Shown here: in pieces, positions 11,661 through 30,493 of the stretch
How the letters are laid out: every line of letters begins with the position of its first letter
Position numbering within the stretch: the first letter of the stretch is position 1
Assembly: GCF_964340395.1 (NCBI RefSeq)
Contig: NC_135553.1
Span: 2,525,001-2,589,000, forward strand
Reading direction: 5' to 3'
Source of the DNA: Glandiceps talaboti
Taxonomy: Eukaryota > Hemichordata > Enteropneusta > Spengelidae
Length of the DNA stretch: 64,000 nt
Position numbers and translations under genes: made by a program
Notes under the pieces: generated by a model
Told to the model about the DNA's origin: nothing
What the model saw: the letters and a program-made list of their open reading frames with translations, nothing else
Databases searched by the model: none

Positions 11661-14600
11661 CCCCTAATTAAGTCCAACCAATTGAACACTGTAATCGATA
11701 GATGGCGTAAAGCTATATCGCATGAGTATGCTTTAATAGATAATCGTGAGCCTCATACTGCCTCCAGCGTGGATGAAAATCCATTATATTGTGGTACAAT
11801 GATATTATCTATACTTGTCTTCCGAAGGAATTATCTACTAGAGACTAACATTACTTTATAACATAAATCACCTTGACGTCAAGAACAGCGTGCTAGTATA
11901 AACTATCAGATTAATATAATTCTCTCTATCATATGGTTGCATATAGACATACGAAATTGATTGGAGAAAATTATATATGTGTTTTACGTGAGAATCGGGT
12001 ACAGTAAAAATATATCAGTAATTACAAATTGAACAATAACGGCGGAAAATATAACGGGGATTATGAGACATTTCATTTTTTTTTAAATTTACGTTAAGTT
12101 GAAACCCAGGGTTTGGAAAGTATATAAAAACACTAACAATAACCATTGTAACAATTTTCCAGCCATGGATAAATGCAAAGATGTATCCTACTCACATTTA
12201 CTCAGACTCTGCTCAGACTACTATAAAAGATCATTTGACCCTTTCCCGCTAAACGACACGCTAATTCTCGGTGTCTATTACCACGGCAATGTCATAAAAA
12301 CATTTCCGTTATGCATGGAACGCGAAGAATTTACTCCTAAGAATAATGATTCCATGTAGAGTGCAACATAAATCGATTAACAGTTCATGTCTTTTCGTCT
12401 ACCAATGTTACAAGTGACCTTTCCTTGGCATCGATGCAACCTCAAATCACTAATAGCCTCTACATAGGGTGTGGTAAAAGGCAGGAAGAAAGAATGATAT
12501 GTATATGACTCATAACATCGACTTTATCCATTCTGATTTCTACTTTTCTTCTTTTTTCTTTTCCATTTAACAAAATAACATGATTTACATTAATTTAAGC
12601 GATCACATTTGACAAATTTATTTAGCATGGCGAACATCGAATATTGCTGCATAAATTATGAAAGAATTACCCACACGAAGAGCTTCATTTAACACAGCGA
12701 TTCACCACTAACCCTATTACCTAGGTTACTTCCTTTTCTCTTTAACAATGTCAAACATTAAGTAGGGCTTTACACGCAATGTAGCAATTTTAAGAGAGGC
12801 CCACATGTTGCTGTCAATGACATTTTTGTCGTATCAAACATAGTTTTTTGAGCTAAGATATATTGTTGTATTTTCGTTAATAGAAAGTACTTGCTGCCTG
12901 GATCATTTCGTCCGTCACTTAGACTAGAATTGTTACTAGCTTCGACTTAACGTCACCATATACTGTTATTCTACCATCGCTTTCACCACATCAAGCCCAC
13001 AATATTAAGTAGGGATGATAGATAAAGAACAACTAAGATCTCCTAAAAACAATTTTCCGTTTTGTATTAATCATTTGAAATAAATATTAGTCGTTTGATT
13101 TAAGTAATCTTTATATTGTGTAACCTCTTACACATTGCATGCAGTTAGATGTTTTAATCCCGATAGACAAAGTCCAGAAGGCTATTGGAATAGGTTTCGT
13201 CCGTTCGTGTGACTGGCCGTGTGTGTCTGCCATTGACCAGCAGTCATATCCTTGACACGCTCAAGCCAACTTTTATTAAAGGTTGAAACAGAGGTAACAT
13301 ATCATAGTTGGATATGTATTTCAACTCGTCAAAATTGTATGAAATGGAGGCCGAAATAGTACATATCTATTGTAATAATTCGCTATTTTTACAAGTTTCA
13401 GAGGATCATGTCAAGTGCCTGGCCCTCTATACGACCCTACTTTGAGATTTGACTCTGACCTTAAAGGTCAGATGTCACCATCACTCAAACTATATGCAAA
13501 AATAATGCGGAGTATAGGATACATTAAATCATGAATGATTTTGGTGTGTTGTAATTTCCATATTTGTACAATATCTCATGAAATCAATTATGATATACAG
13601 AGTCTCAGGTGAATTTTCAGTTCATATTATTAGATTTGACCTTGACATGGACACCTTGCTGTGAAAAGTGAAAAACAAACTTATTGTTGCATATTACACT
13701 GTGTACTATTTGAAGGATTCGGTAATCCCCCCCCCCATCACAAAGGTGATTATACATTAAATTTGATAGATACACTTTAATTATTTATAAGAGTATATTC
13801 TTGACTGAATGACAGCCACATACATATACTTCAGTATAATATACTTCAGTATAATAACTGGTAGTGTGTCCTTGAAGAAGACTTGTTTATTTTGTATTCA
13901 TTTTCTTACTTTACGGTTTTGCAATACAGCTGCACTAATATGTCATTGATGGTCGATAATGATCTTCGTCACTGTTTACAGACGCTAAGTAGTGAACAAG
14001 CGTTGTTTACATGCCTTTGGACTGTGTTAAAGATTGCTTTCTCTGATTACAAGTGCTAAATGTCAAGTCTGCTTTAGACATACAATATGATTTGTCGGCA
14101 ATGTAAGTCATTCTCAAACATTACATGTGTTCAAACCCATGAGGTGCTTTTACAATGAGTACATTTTTTCAACTTTTATGATGATACGGATTATATTTGA
14201 ACTCTTAACAGAAAATTAGTGAATGAATACAAGCGGTCGGGCAGAGTAATAATATTTTATATGAATATGGATCTTTAATGCGCCTGAGACGAAATGTCAC
14301 CGATTGATTTTCGCCTCAACGTTACATGTACTTATTGATGCAAGTTCATCTGTGTAAGTTGTTCTGTCTCACGAATGTATGTGTTATCACTGTCAACACC
14401 GTGTTTTCTCGCAGGTCATTTTACATATGGCATTCTGGAAGTAGAAGTGATTTCCAGAATTAGAAATAGGTGGACAGTAAATGCTTAAATCTAGTGTTGC
14501 GACTCATAGAGTTGAACGGTATAAGTATGGATAGTTCTAACGTTGCACTCTAGCACTCACACTATCATACTCTCGTACGGGATCGTTCAGTATTGGTTAG

Positions 14601-15416
14601 TATGATAGATGCCCTGAACAGCATAAAAAACAATCTTCTAGTGTTGTTTTTACAAGCCAAAGTTTTGGTTGAACTTCGGCTGAACGAAAGTCCCACGATG
14701 ATATAAAACAAATGTATATGATAATAATAATCTTTATTTATTCATACTGGGTAGTTCTTTATATTTTTGTACAGTTGTGTCCTTAAGAAATCCAAAATCT
14801 AATTTGTTGCCATGTTTAAATCAAAATGAAATTTATAAATAAACGCCTAGAAATTGTGCTGATAGAGAAGGTGATAATAGTGTGATATAAATTAACGCTG
14901 AGCCTCGCGTAGTTCCTTGTACCATTTAAGTCAAGGTTGGGGTCAATCATAAATAATAAAAGAGACAATATAATTCATATTTAAATGCGATATTTTTACC
15001 AGCCTATAATGTTAGAGTTCTGCCAGTGACTACAGATGATTCAGCATGTAAAATAAGTAAATTATTAATCTTAAGCAAAAATGACGAAATATTGGTACAT
15101 GATCAGCCCATGGTGTTACGTGTCCTCCATTCTGGGCAGGTTGGCATATTGTCCATGTTTCTTCTATAAAGAAATGTCAAATGATAGGTCAGCTCGTTTC
15201 CATTGATACAATCTAGAACATTACGTCAATTACTTGATGGATGTCACTTTACTTTACAATATAACGGTACATATGATTAATTGTCCTTTTATAAAAACCG
15301 GAAAAGATAGTTATCTATAAGTACGGACAACCCTACAGAATTGCGGCGTAGTTATTGTGTGTTGTTATTGATACTGTAGTGCTGTACTGAAGTGCACTCT
15401 GTATAAAACAGTTGTT
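11661..15416. other. Unannotated non-coding stretch, one weak exon-like frame
   Basis: The frame at 12,099-12,359 (plus) contains a Kozak-like GCCATGG start at about 12,163 giving 65 residues, with a possible acceptor (ACCCAG) upstream. No domain or partner exon is seen, so it stays a chance candidate. Around 13,440-13,650 there are TGACCTTAAAGGTCA-type short palindromes that recur loosely near 42,490 and are probably fragments of an old dispersed repeat. A C8 run lies at about 13,728. Confidence 0.5.
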
Positions 15417-15708
15417 TTATTTTACAGCACATCACACAAGATTACGTCACGTCACATCACATCACATCGCATCACATAACATCGCATCGCATCACATAAA
15501 ATCACATCACATCACATCACATCACATCACAACACATCATACCGTATCACATGATACAGCACCAGACCACACAAGAAAAAACCCATACCATAACGACGTG
15601 ACGTGATATCATGTTATATCTTATCCTATGCTATCCTATCCTATAATGTCATGTCATATTATGCCATGTCATGCCATGCCATGTTATGTTATGTCTTGTC
15701 ATTTTAAA
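15417..15708. repeat. Degenerate pentanucleotide tracts, (CACAT)n then (ATGTC/ATGCC)n
   Basis: The left part (15,420-15,545) is built of CATCA/CACAT units with CATCG variants. The right part (15,600-15,708) has ATATC, TATCC and ATGCC/ATGTC units. ACGTCACGTCACATC near 15,434 is loosely complementary to GACGTGACGTGATATC near 15,594, so the two halves form a weak inverted pair. Confidence 0.8.
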
Positions 15709-15952
15709 CTTTTATGTTTCACAAGCTGCATGTTGTATCATACTAGTGTCAGTATATCGTGTCATGGTTAACTATTGTGTTTGGATTTATTGCACATAGT
15801 TGCAGTGTCTCATATCTACCAATCACATATTGTGCTGTACCTAGTAGTCAAGGTTTGTGACATGCATACGTAGTAAGTGGAGTTTGAATTGATCGATTTA
15901 ACTATACTTTGTTTGTACTGTACAAAGCTGGCCAGATTTTTTTAAAACCTCA

Positions 15953-15954
15953 AT

Positions 15955-16053
<99 letters not shown>

Positions 16054-16075
16054 TTTTTTATATATTTATTTATAG
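15953..16075. repeat. (ATTT)n tetranucleotide array
   Basis: About 26 pure ATTT units, ending in an interrupted TTTTTATATATTTATTTATA tail. Confidence 0.97.
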
Positions 16076-16237
16076 GTTAATTAATTCCTTCATTCCTTCA
16101 TTCATTCATCATTTCATATATATCACTTATACGTTTATGTCGTTATCTCTCTTCGGCATTAGTCAGGCATACCACACAGGTGACTAATATATACTGACAT
16201 AGATCGACTCCAAAGTCAAAAGTATACAGCTAATAAC

Positions 16238-16321
16238 AAGGCTAAATGCAATTAAAATACCAACGTTATATTACAGCCCAAGGCTAAATGCAATTAAAAT
16301 ACCAACGTTATATTATAGCCC
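16238..16321. repeat. 42-bp tandem duplication
   Basis: 16,238-16,279 and 16,280-16,321 are the same 42-bp sequence starting AAGGCTAAATGCAATT. They differ at a single base (TTACAG versus TTATAG), implying a recent duplication. Confidence 0.95.
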
Positions 16322-17988
16322 AGAACTCATGAAACACCTGCACATACGATTACTCGATCAACTCTAGTCCACCGTTGACACTAAACATCAAATTAGAAAC
16401 TACATACTATTACTTAAAGCAATCATCAATACCAACATTACCCTAATAATATTTCACTTGTATTTATCGGAATAACGCCATTTCTTTTACTCAATCTAAG
16501 CTGGCAGAGTCAGAATTGAAAGGACGCGAATACCAATCAAATATGTGCTATTCAATTCTACATTTTCCTTCCAAGTTACATTGTATTAATGTTCATTTCT
16601 ATACGTTTTGAGCGACAATACGTGATTAGACAGGATTTACTTGGACCACCGATACAAGATTATACATGAACATTGAACAGGATTACAAAGGTTAATATCA
16701 ATACCAGTTGTTCATAACGTACATAATTGACAGTATCAAATTACCTATTAACAAATTAATTAAACTTCTCAAAGTATGATTATTCTTATTAGTCCCAACA
16801 AAGGCTGAGAAGCACCGAAGTCAAGTGGTTTTATAATTGGATGTTTCCTTGGGGGAAACGTAATGACCGAGGTTACCAAACTCATTAGAAAATGCGTTAC
16901 AGGAGACAATGTAATGTACGTTGTAATGATTGATACAGTACTTAAGCATTTGATATTGTGAATAAAAGGAAGGTAAGCATCGATTATTTAAATAACAGAT
17001 CACAACGCAAACATTTATAAATACATTCAAAATATATGTTGTGCAATAAAGGTCACAGGATCTAAGAAAAAAAATTGTGCTGTCAGTTTGTTTTGTGTGA
17101 TAGATTCACCAACTAATTGACCTGCGTTTGGATGTTAAATCTCGAATATGATATACGAAATAGCCGACGCAGGACGAGCAAACAGCGGGTGTAATCATCT
17201 ATGTTATCTCATAATATTGGATGGAGAAACAATGTTTATCATCAGAACCAAACTCATCCATAAAGTACTAGTACGTGTGCAATTATCTTTTATCGCAAGT
17301 ATGGGTCAATAGAACATTTACCGTAGATTTATTTGCACTACTGACAAAGTTAATGTCAAGACACAGATGACAGTGGATTTCAAGTTTATTGATTTCCTTT
17401 CAATGGATTAAACCTTAATCTAGGTAGATGATCATAAAGGAAAGCGGTTTGGGTTCATGACGTTGTACATATATAGACTAGCGAATAAACAAGCCATGGG
17501 AATAGAAGTTCAATAAAACATAAATGTACAGACATTTTGTAGCTTGTTAACGGTAATATAATCAAATGGTTATCAGTCACATGTAGAAAGCTATAATTGC
17601 GTCAAAAAATATGATTATTTCATTGTTGCACTGATGGATGGAAAATAATAGCGCCAATGATGTTGTAGCACAACTGCATATTTTAGGCAAAGATTTAGGG
17701 TGATTGAACATTTTGGCGGGTTTGAGTGGAAGGTTATTATTCTGATATTCAGTCTTATGGTTTGATTGGTACCCATCACAAGTGTTCCTTTACGAAAGAC
17801 ACACTGCTTTAAGATCGTTGCTACAGACATGGTTATTCTTGCTACGCACAAATGTCCCAAATGTTCATTCTTTGACTTCCCCTAACTATTCTTTACTTTG
17901 CAAATATCACGGGAATTTGGTTGGTGCTACTGGCATGGTCATATTTGCTGGGCATACATGTATTTGTGTCTGCATGCTCAGACCTAAT
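16322..17988. other. Unannotated non-coding stretch
   Basis: No tandem repeat, RNA or convincing frame. Frames on the minus strand at 16,821-17,030 and 17,615-17,860 are chance-length. Confidence 0.55.
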
Positions 17989-20939
<2,951 letters not shown>

Positions 20940-20996
20940 AAATATATATATATACATACATACATACATACATACACACCCACACCCACACACATA
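20940..20996. repeat. Compound array (TA)n-(CATA)n-(CACACC)n
   Basis: Short TA run, six CATA units, then CACACCCACACC. Confidence 0.9.
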
Positions 20997-21504
20997 CCAT
21001 GCCGTTTATGACTGTCACTTCTAATCATCATGTGTATCGCATTTTCACTTAGCGGTCTCAGAGTTACGTTGAAGCTATCAAGCTGATATGTAGAAAAAGC
21101 AATCAACGATTTCATTGATCACTGTTATCGAAGTATTCGGTTTCTGTTTTTTGCAGGATTTAACAGATAGCCATTGAAAGTTCCTAAAGGTTGTCGTGTT
21201 CTAAAAAAAGACTACCAATTACAAACGAAGTCGGGTCACTGATCTAGACCCCTATTTTTCCAAACTGATATATTTGAATGAATATAGCAAATCGACAATG
21301 TCATCATAATAAGATGTGACATTTACTACATCAATAGTGGATGTGATATGATTTGCTTAGTGGATTACTGCATAGACGTTGAGTATGCAAAAACTACATC
21401 TACACAAACGCGGGCTTTTGAGCTTATGTGCTACCTTATATCATTAGTTGGGATTATTATCTGAATCCAAAAATCACAATATTAACAAACGTTTTCACCC
21501 ATAG

Positions 21505-21738
<234 letters not shown>

Positions 21739-22142
21739 AATTTACACATTGTTCGATAACATTAGTTGTTTAACATTTATGTATGCTGGGCCTCTGTTAC
21801 AGCGCCACCGTGTGTTAAACACTATTAACGTAGATCTCTTCGAATTTAATCAAAAGTAGCAACCCTTCATTTCAAGTAATCACTGTACACATTTAATCAT
21901 CGTTCATTCGTATCATCACTTTGTTTATGGATTAAAACTTCTGATTAAGTGCTCATCAAGTAAATGAATGAAACCGTATCCTAAATAAAAAATTAATTGT
22001 TATATAAAGTCAATTTGCATACTAATGTTTGTAATCTTACCCTTTTATATTCTAATTAAATGGAATGCTTGGTTATAAATGACTGAGAAACAATTAATGC
22101 CCTGCTATATTACATACAAGGGTAGGAGGGCGGGCGAACGCA
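21739..22142. other. Unannotated non-coding stretch
   Basis: AT-rich sequence without recognised features. Confidence 0.55.
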
Positions 22143-22209
22143 CGAAGACGTCGACGACGTCGTCGTCTTTGTTGTCGCCTCGGCCACCGCCGCCGCCGCC
22201 ACCATCATC

Positions 22210-22259
<50 letters not shown>

Positions 22260-22279
22260 CCTCATCATCATCATCATCG
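22143..22279. repeat. Trinucleotide tract (GAC/GTC)-(CCG)-(CAT/CAC)n
   Basis: ACGTCGACGACGTCGTCGTC is followed by GCCGCCGCC and then about 20 CAC/CAT triplets. A frame through it encodes poly-Pro then poly-Ser on plus, and poly-Asp/Gly on minus. It is locally GC-rich against the flanks. No exon boundary or domain supports coding. Confidence 0.9.
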
Positions 22280-23620
<1,341 letters not shown>

Positions 23621-24057
23621 AGAGAATATCAAGGCATTTCGATCACTGCCTGAATCCTCAGTAAGTGTTGCACTATTAGACCATCTCAAATTGTGACCAA
23701 ACGAGTATTGAACCTAGTAGTAGGACAACTAGACTCATTGACTAACGAACACATCTTTACCCTTCTGCATATCTCAGAATGCTTTCTTTCTGTCTAAACC
23801 ATACAGTGCTTCCTTGTATGTCATATACCCATTAATATCTGAGTCGTGATTCACTGCTAATATATACTCTGCATAAGTGTACATCTTTGGCAGTCGAAGA
23901 CCATTAGGTAACCCAGGTCGTGTTCGTTCGTAAGTTGTTTACGAGTTTCTTTATTGGTTGCTTTGTGATAAACAAACTCGGATAGTGTTATGTGTGTTCA
24001 TCTCCGCTATGATATCATACCAAAGTCCATCGCGCAATCAACTCAACAAATTTAACT
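23621..24057. other. Unannotated non-coding stretch
   Basis: Nothing recognised. Confidence 0.55.
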
Positions 24058-24120
24058 AAACAAACAAACAAACAAACAAACAAACAAACAAACAAACAAA
24101 CAAACACATAAATAAATAAA
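24058..24120. repeat. (AAAC)n array
   Basis: Twelve AAAC units, then an AAATAAATAAA tail. Confidence 0.95.
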
Positions 24121-24269
24121 CCAATTATCCAACTCACACACATACCTGTACCTTTTTATCTACCCACCCTTGCACACTATCCCCATTAGAAATCTGTATC
24201 CTTTTGCCCATTTACCCATCTATGCATTTATAACTTTATGCTACCACTTCCTAAGTGAGATAGAGTACC

Positions 24270-24323
24270 AGTCTCTTCATCACAGTGTGCAATCGCAGTC
24301 TCTTCATCACAGTGTGCAATCGC
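24270..24323. repeat. 27-bp perfect tandem duplication
   Basis: 24,270-24,296 and 24,297-24,323 are identical 27-mers (AGTCTCTTCATCACAGTGTG, then CAATCGC). The unit is in register with a plus-strand frame but has no other coding support. Confidence 0.95.
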
Positions 24324-25587
24324 TTAATTCTATTTTCTACAATGGGATCTACCATTATCGACCATTTCTCTACCAGGAGACTGCAAATGCATGTGAATAA
24401 CCATTCCTACATCCGACACACGACGTGAAGAAAAAACAATCTTGTTTTCATTTTTTGTATTTTGCTTTCTTTTAAAATTTCTGGTTTTCCGCATTCGTGG
24501 ATGCAGACGTGATAACGAGTAGCGAGTTTTAAAAATGCTCAACAACTTGTCACAAATGACAAATAAAACATGATCACAAAAACATCAAGGGAATGATGAG
24601 GAGGTTACAGTAGTATTGAGGCATCGGTGCTTGAATCATGAGTTGACGTTTAAAACCGTTGAGGTCGATGCAGTTGGCGTTGTGTGCCGTCTAGATTTGC
24701 TCCACAGTATAACATACAAATACGACAGTGTAAATGGTTTAGATTGATTCCGGCTTTGGCGTTTAAATTTGTTGGGTATCATGGTATATAAACCAAGCCT
24801 GAGAAGTTTTTTTTCACATTACGTCAAAAGGGCGCCAGCGTGAAATCGATAAGGGCTTTCGTAACGACAAACTAGACACCGAGTAAAATTGGGCAATAAT
24901 AACTATAAAGTGGGACTCCAAGTAAATTAAATCCCCCGTGCTTACTGACACAATCCAAGCAAAAGGGTGTCTAAAAATAAATGCTCGTCAGGAAATTACC
25001 TTCGCTTGCTTGCGTCACAAGAATTGATCCAATCTTAGAGTACATTGTGGTAAATTCCAGACTTAGTTAGTGATTTTACCTTATGAACACACATTGTCTA
25101 ACAATCTCTGTGGATGCAAAGATGGTGACAACAACGTGTCATTAATTGGCATCGTTCTGTCAGTAACTCAGTTCTATTATTAGTCTTTATCCGATTAAAC
25201 GAAGAGAAAATGAACAGACAGTCAGCCCATGGCCGCTCCCTAGGCTCGTTCTTATTGTCAGTAACATCGCTGTCTTTTGAATTCTCTACTAAAACGCGCA
25301 CGTTATTTATGCAATAAAAATATCACTATTATTAACTAGCTAACAAAGTATTCTTGTCAAAATGTGAATGGAATTAGAGCGATTGAATCACTAGATTCGA
25401 ATATCCACTATAACAAAAGTCAAAGTTGAAGACCCCGGCTTTCTAGCAATAACAGGCAAATCTAAACTTCAGTACTCTTAACATGTTTATTAATTTGGCT
25501 TACTGAATGAACCGAGAGAGTCGTGTTTCGCAGGCCATATAGGTCTTGCCATTCGAGGAAGATTTCGTAATTTGATTTACGTTGTAA

Positions 25588-25588
<1 letters not shown>
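24324..25588. other. Unannotated non-coding stretch
   Basis: Nothing recognised apart from chance-length frames on the minus strand (24,330-24,545; 25,098-25,301). Confidence 0.55.
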
Positions 25589-25675
<87 letters not shown>

Positions 25676-25706
25676 AGACACACAGACACACACACACACA
25701 CACACA
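25589..25706. repeat. (CA)n microsatellite
   Basis: About 42 uninterrupted CA units, then GAGAGACACACAGA and a further CA block. Confidence 0.97.
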
Positions 25707-28700
25707 ATTGTATTGAAATGTTCCTTATTACAGTAGCATTCATCACCATATAGAGTATTGCCCTTGCAAAGGATTGCTTCGCGATGTTATGATATTTACT
25801 CGATGTGTACTTATATTAATCCTACCGATTAACGAGCTGATATGCTAAAGATCATTTTTTCCATAGAACCCCCCCCCTCCTCCACCATCGCATTTTTGTT
25901 ACATGTATGGATAATAACGCTGTAATAAGATCAGATGGATTAAACGGGAGATCTGAATTTCTCAGCACCGTACTATATAGGTTTTGTTTTTACTTCGATG
26001 AAACCTCAGACAATTTTGAAATTTCCCAGATATGTCAAAAACAGTGGATTACGTTGGAAAATGTCTGATACAGCGGGAAAATCTGAAAATGTGGGTTTGA
26101 TGTTACCTTGTATAGCGGCAATGTATTGCTAAATGACATTATCTTTTCCTTTCAAGTGTACCGATCCACATATGTTTTTGTTGCAGTAATAGTCGGCATA
26201 TTCAAATATTTATTGATCTTTTTTGCGGATGGATGGTTCATATATGTTTTTTTCAGAAACGAAAATAACACGTTTCAAAATGTTAGTTTCCATCAGAGAG
26301 TTGTATTATTAATGCATTGGTAGTTTGATCACAAAAGGCATTTCTTTGACTGTACCGGTGACGTCACTGGTGGAATCGAGTCGAATTACCAACATGGACA
26401 AACTCGTAACATTAGAAAAGTTTTGTTTTGTTTCACTGAATATTCCCACGAGACTATAAATGTAGTACTTTTATCTGACTATGGCGTGTTAGGCGAAATT
26501 AATGAAAAATAGAACACTCTCACCTTTACGTGAGAATAGCGGGAGAATTTTCAAAACCGAACAAAAAATATAATAAAATTATGAATATGAAGCTGACGAG
26601 ACGTCAGCGAGAACATAAGATTCGTTTCAAAGATCTGTGAGTAGAAGTTTTCATTAAATGTTGATAAATGTCGAGATTTTCTGATGAAGATCGATCTGAG
26701 AGACACGTTAAGAAAAGATTATTAAATAGATTATTAACTGTATATAATCATTGGTTGCACTATGCGACATCATTGTACATGAGAACAAGCCTTCAAAGAA
26801 GATACACTACTAACTAAAATTTCACGTCTACTAAATACGTCAATGTCAATCTTACGTCCATACTTTTCTTGAAATAATTTTAAATTTATTGAATTCTCTG
26901 CTAACTCACACATTCATCTAAAATACACAGCCTTTGCCAACGTCCCGGCCATTCATATGTACATAGTGACTCGTACAATTAGTTTCCCATTGACACTTTC
27001 GGTTCACGTGACTGTTGTCTATTTCATTGGAAGGGGCACATAATACACGTACCTTTGTATTTTGTTCAGGATAAAGTGGCGTTTGCCATCTCGGCTATAT
27101 TGCATTCAGTATGACATCCAAGAACATATATGGCGGTGAAACGACAGTTGTATAGTCTTTCAACTTCATTCGAGACGGTATTCAGTCGTTTCAGTCGGTG
27201 CCTGTTAAGAACATCAAATACACTTAATTCACAATTCCTATTTTGTATAATAGAGATGAACAATAGCGTTTAGATTCGTTCATCATGTGAACTCAAAAGA
27301 CAATATCGACAATTATATTTCTAGATCAAAAAGTTAATCCAGACGCCCTTTAGAGTTCTTTTACTATCTGTTCGTGAACAAGAGCAATATTTAGTAAATC
27401 AAATAAAGAAACGCCGTTAGACATTCAAGAGTAAGTCATGGCGGCAGTGTCATCAAGCATGACGGCCACGGAATATGTGATCATAAAGCGCGAGCGGAAC
27501 TTTGGAACACCAATGTTGTCTTTTTCAGTTCAGTGGCTAGGAACAGTTCTCTAATGCTGGGTACTATAATCATCAGTACATTGGCGGTTTCTGTTATGTT
27601 TAATTGATACCTTGTGATTATTTTTACCTGAGTAAAGTGTAGCTCAAAATTTGCAACACAATGTTTTATGTCTGTGATAAATCCCTAAGTGCCATGGCAA
27701 CTAGATACGTGTGTGTATCATATTCTCTTTATGGTAAGCGTCACGAGATATGTAGTTTACCGCATTTGTAAATGTTGCCGTAGACAAACCAATGAAATCA
27801 AAATCTACCTTGTAGAATTTCCTAAAATGAAAACTTGAGAACTAATATCAGAAAGATACGAATTGATACACATAAGATTACACAATAATGATGTTGAGAC
27901 GGCATAATCCTGATTTAATAGTTTTGAAGAGATGAATACATCTGTAGACATCAGAGTTATAGATGAATTTACAAGATGATAAGACATTTAAGTTGAATGC
28001 GTAAAAACTGAACTAAAAGTAGGTGCTACTAGAATACAATCTTGGTTACGGTTTTTTTGATAACATCAAGTAAGGATTCTGAATTTTTAGTATGAACAGA
28101 AGTGCATGTGGCGATTTTAACCAACGACGTAAAAACGGTAAACCATTTTTAAAAAAATCATCTTTATTCCATATACAATATTCTTACATAAGTAATTCTC
28201 CTTATTTTGTGAAGGGCTAGGTCTGTCCACTAAATTTGTATGCTAGATTGGAGAAAACACTTTCGTCTCATTCCAGTTTTTAGATTTAAAGTTAAACTTT
28301 GCATAAATTAGTATAAGTCATATTATAAATTAGATACAGGGTACGTTGGCCGGCAATGGCGATGCATACTTTTTTTTTTTTTGGGGGGGGGGGGGTCCTT
28401 TAAAAAATAAATGTTTATTAACTGTCTTCGTGTAAACTTTCGATGTATCAATTCATAACTAAGGTACACGTAATAGCATGTAGCATGTCTGAAAGTATTG
28501 AACGAAAGAGTTATAAGGCTTCGTTCTTACAAAGCTTATGTAGCTACATTATAAACATTCATGTTGCTTTCTCTCGGGGGATACATTTGTCCTGAGGGAA
28601 ATACGTATAGATGTGCAGTGCTCATTGTTATTTAACCCTAGGGGTTTAGTAATAGATTATAAATTACATTTTAAGGGCCTGAGGTCTTTTCTTGTGATGC

Positions 28701-29180
28701 CAAAACACGCAACCAAATCGCCAGATGAGAATTATGGCATATAGCACTTATAGCCAAAACAATCCTTAGCAGACAGTAGCTTATGTCAGAAGCTTCTACG
28801 GAGGTCGTCGGAACGACAGACCTGCAGCTGTGTTGTTCAATGAACCGCGAGACAGCATGCACATCACTCCGTACTCGTTAAACAGTCGTAAAATCCGGCG
28901 TACTAGGGAAATATGCGGACTACGCGGCAATCAGTGGCTATTCGCGTTCATCACTATAATCCTCTAAACTTTCCAGAAAAGGTAATTAGCAAAAACCGTT
29001 AGATGTATATTTTGCTTTGAATCGTGGTATATTGAGCCATTTTAAAGAATTCTTATAGTACATTCAATTTAGTACTAAGTTCATTGAGATGATTAAACAA
29101 TGGTATATACTGAAGGAAAACTACATCTGTGCTAGCTTTGTTTAATTACATTTTCCTCATCCATATCTGAAAGAATTAAG
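25707..29180. other. Unannotated non-coding stretch
   Basis: No gene recognised in about 3.5 kb. Homopolymer runs occur at about 25,869 (C) and 28,371-28,395 (T13 followed by G13). Chance-length frames only. Confidence 0.55.
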
Positions 29181-29439
29181 CATGTATGTATGTATGTATG
29201 TATGTATGTATGTATGTATGTATGTATGTATGTATGTATGTATGTATGTATGTATGTATGTGTGTGTATGTGTGTGTATGTATGTATGTATGTATGTATG
29301 TATGTGTATGTATGTATGTATGTATGTATGTATGTATGTATGTATGTGTGTGTATGTATGTATGTGTATGTATGTATGTATGTATGTATGTATGTATGTA
29401 TGTATGTATGTATGTATGTATGTATGTATGTATGTGTAC
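29181..29439. repeat. (ATGT)n array at the left outer end of the large inverted repeat
   Basis: About 62 tetranucleotide units, mostly TATG, with four TGTG interruptions. The reverse-complement motif occupies the mirror position at 31,993-32,129. Confidence 0.97.
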
Positions 29440-29448
29440 ATACCTAAT

Positions 29449-30408
29449 GTTATGTTTCGATATCTAATTAGGTAGATCGACAGAATGTAATTGAGTTATG
29501 TTCTGGGGATTGCCTAATGTTACGTTTCGCTGTCTAATTAGGTAGATCGGCAGAAAGTGAACAATTCTCCACTCTAACTATCTTTCTAAGGAACCAGGAT
29601 CTAATGACCTTGTCTAAGTTAGGAATTAGCCACACAGGTATTGTCACTTTCAAGTACGCTTTTACACTAAGGCAGAGAGAGAGAGACACCGCACACCAAC
29701 AGTTGCATTGTAAATCAAAATCTAAAATGTCTTTATGTCCGTAACATATAAGTTCTAATTGTCACCTTGAAATTATAGTGATGTCATTATTCTAAATATC
29801 AGTTGCTATTATTAAATGATCTCTCACCTAGATTCATTGTTCTAGAAGACACGGTGAACTTTCCACAGAATATTTATGATTGAGATTTAAAATCATACCA
29901 TATGTAAATTTTCCATGTTTAAAGACAAGTGTTGATCACGTTATTGGAAAATTAGGTATTAAACTGAATTAGATCATCAACAAGTTATCTTGTTTACAAG
30001 TACTAACCTATGTTGTTTAATCAAAACACTTGACATTTGTTAGCTACTAGTAGATAAATCAACAATTAGAAGATAACGTTGTTGTTAGCTCCTGTTTGTA
30101 CATAAGTAGTACAAAGGTAAATTATACGTTAATTTTGATAGAATATGCCAAAATTCAATGATGGCCGTAAATAGCAACGGATTTGTGACATCTTAACTTT
30201 GTGTATCAATGTGAGTAAACTGTGATAGTGATAAAAACACGCGTGCGATGTCTGTTATATATGAGTGGATGACGTTCGCGCTTGGCAGATTGATTGGAGG
30301 CATCCGTCTCTTTTATTACTACATTTCTCATCTCACAACCAGGTGAAAAAAGTAGAATATTTCACACTTCCATGGATCAATCTCTCCCAAATTGTTGGAT
30401 ATCTTTGC
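29449..30408 (+). mobile_element. Left arm (~960 bp) of a large inverted repeat
   Basis: This arm is the reverse complement of 31,035-31,992 at roughly 90% identity by eye, with small indels. Conserved blocks include CTAATTAGGTAGATCG, GGAATTAGCCACACAGGTAT and GAATATGCCAAAATTCAATG. The outer ~110 bp contains a direct duplication of a TTAYGTTTCGNTNTCTAATT-type unit, about 77 bp apart, in both arms. No coding frame is conserved between arms, so it is either a non-autonomous foldback element or two copies of an unidentified dispersed repeat in head-to-head orientation. Confidence 0.9.
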
Positions 30409-30462
30409 ATCTCTGGATCGTAACATATGTATGTATGTATGCATGGTATGTATGTATGTATG

Positions 30463-30493
<31 letters not shown>

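Noticed and set aside
12099-12359. Exon-like frame with Kozak-like ATG at about 12,163
   Set aside because: Short, no domain, no partner exon or polyadenylation context that would distinguish it from chance.
29181-29439. Tandem tetranucleotide array considered as a CRISPR-like or satellite array
   Set aside because: Pure TATG simple repeat without spacers; it is an ordinary microsatellite in animal DNA.
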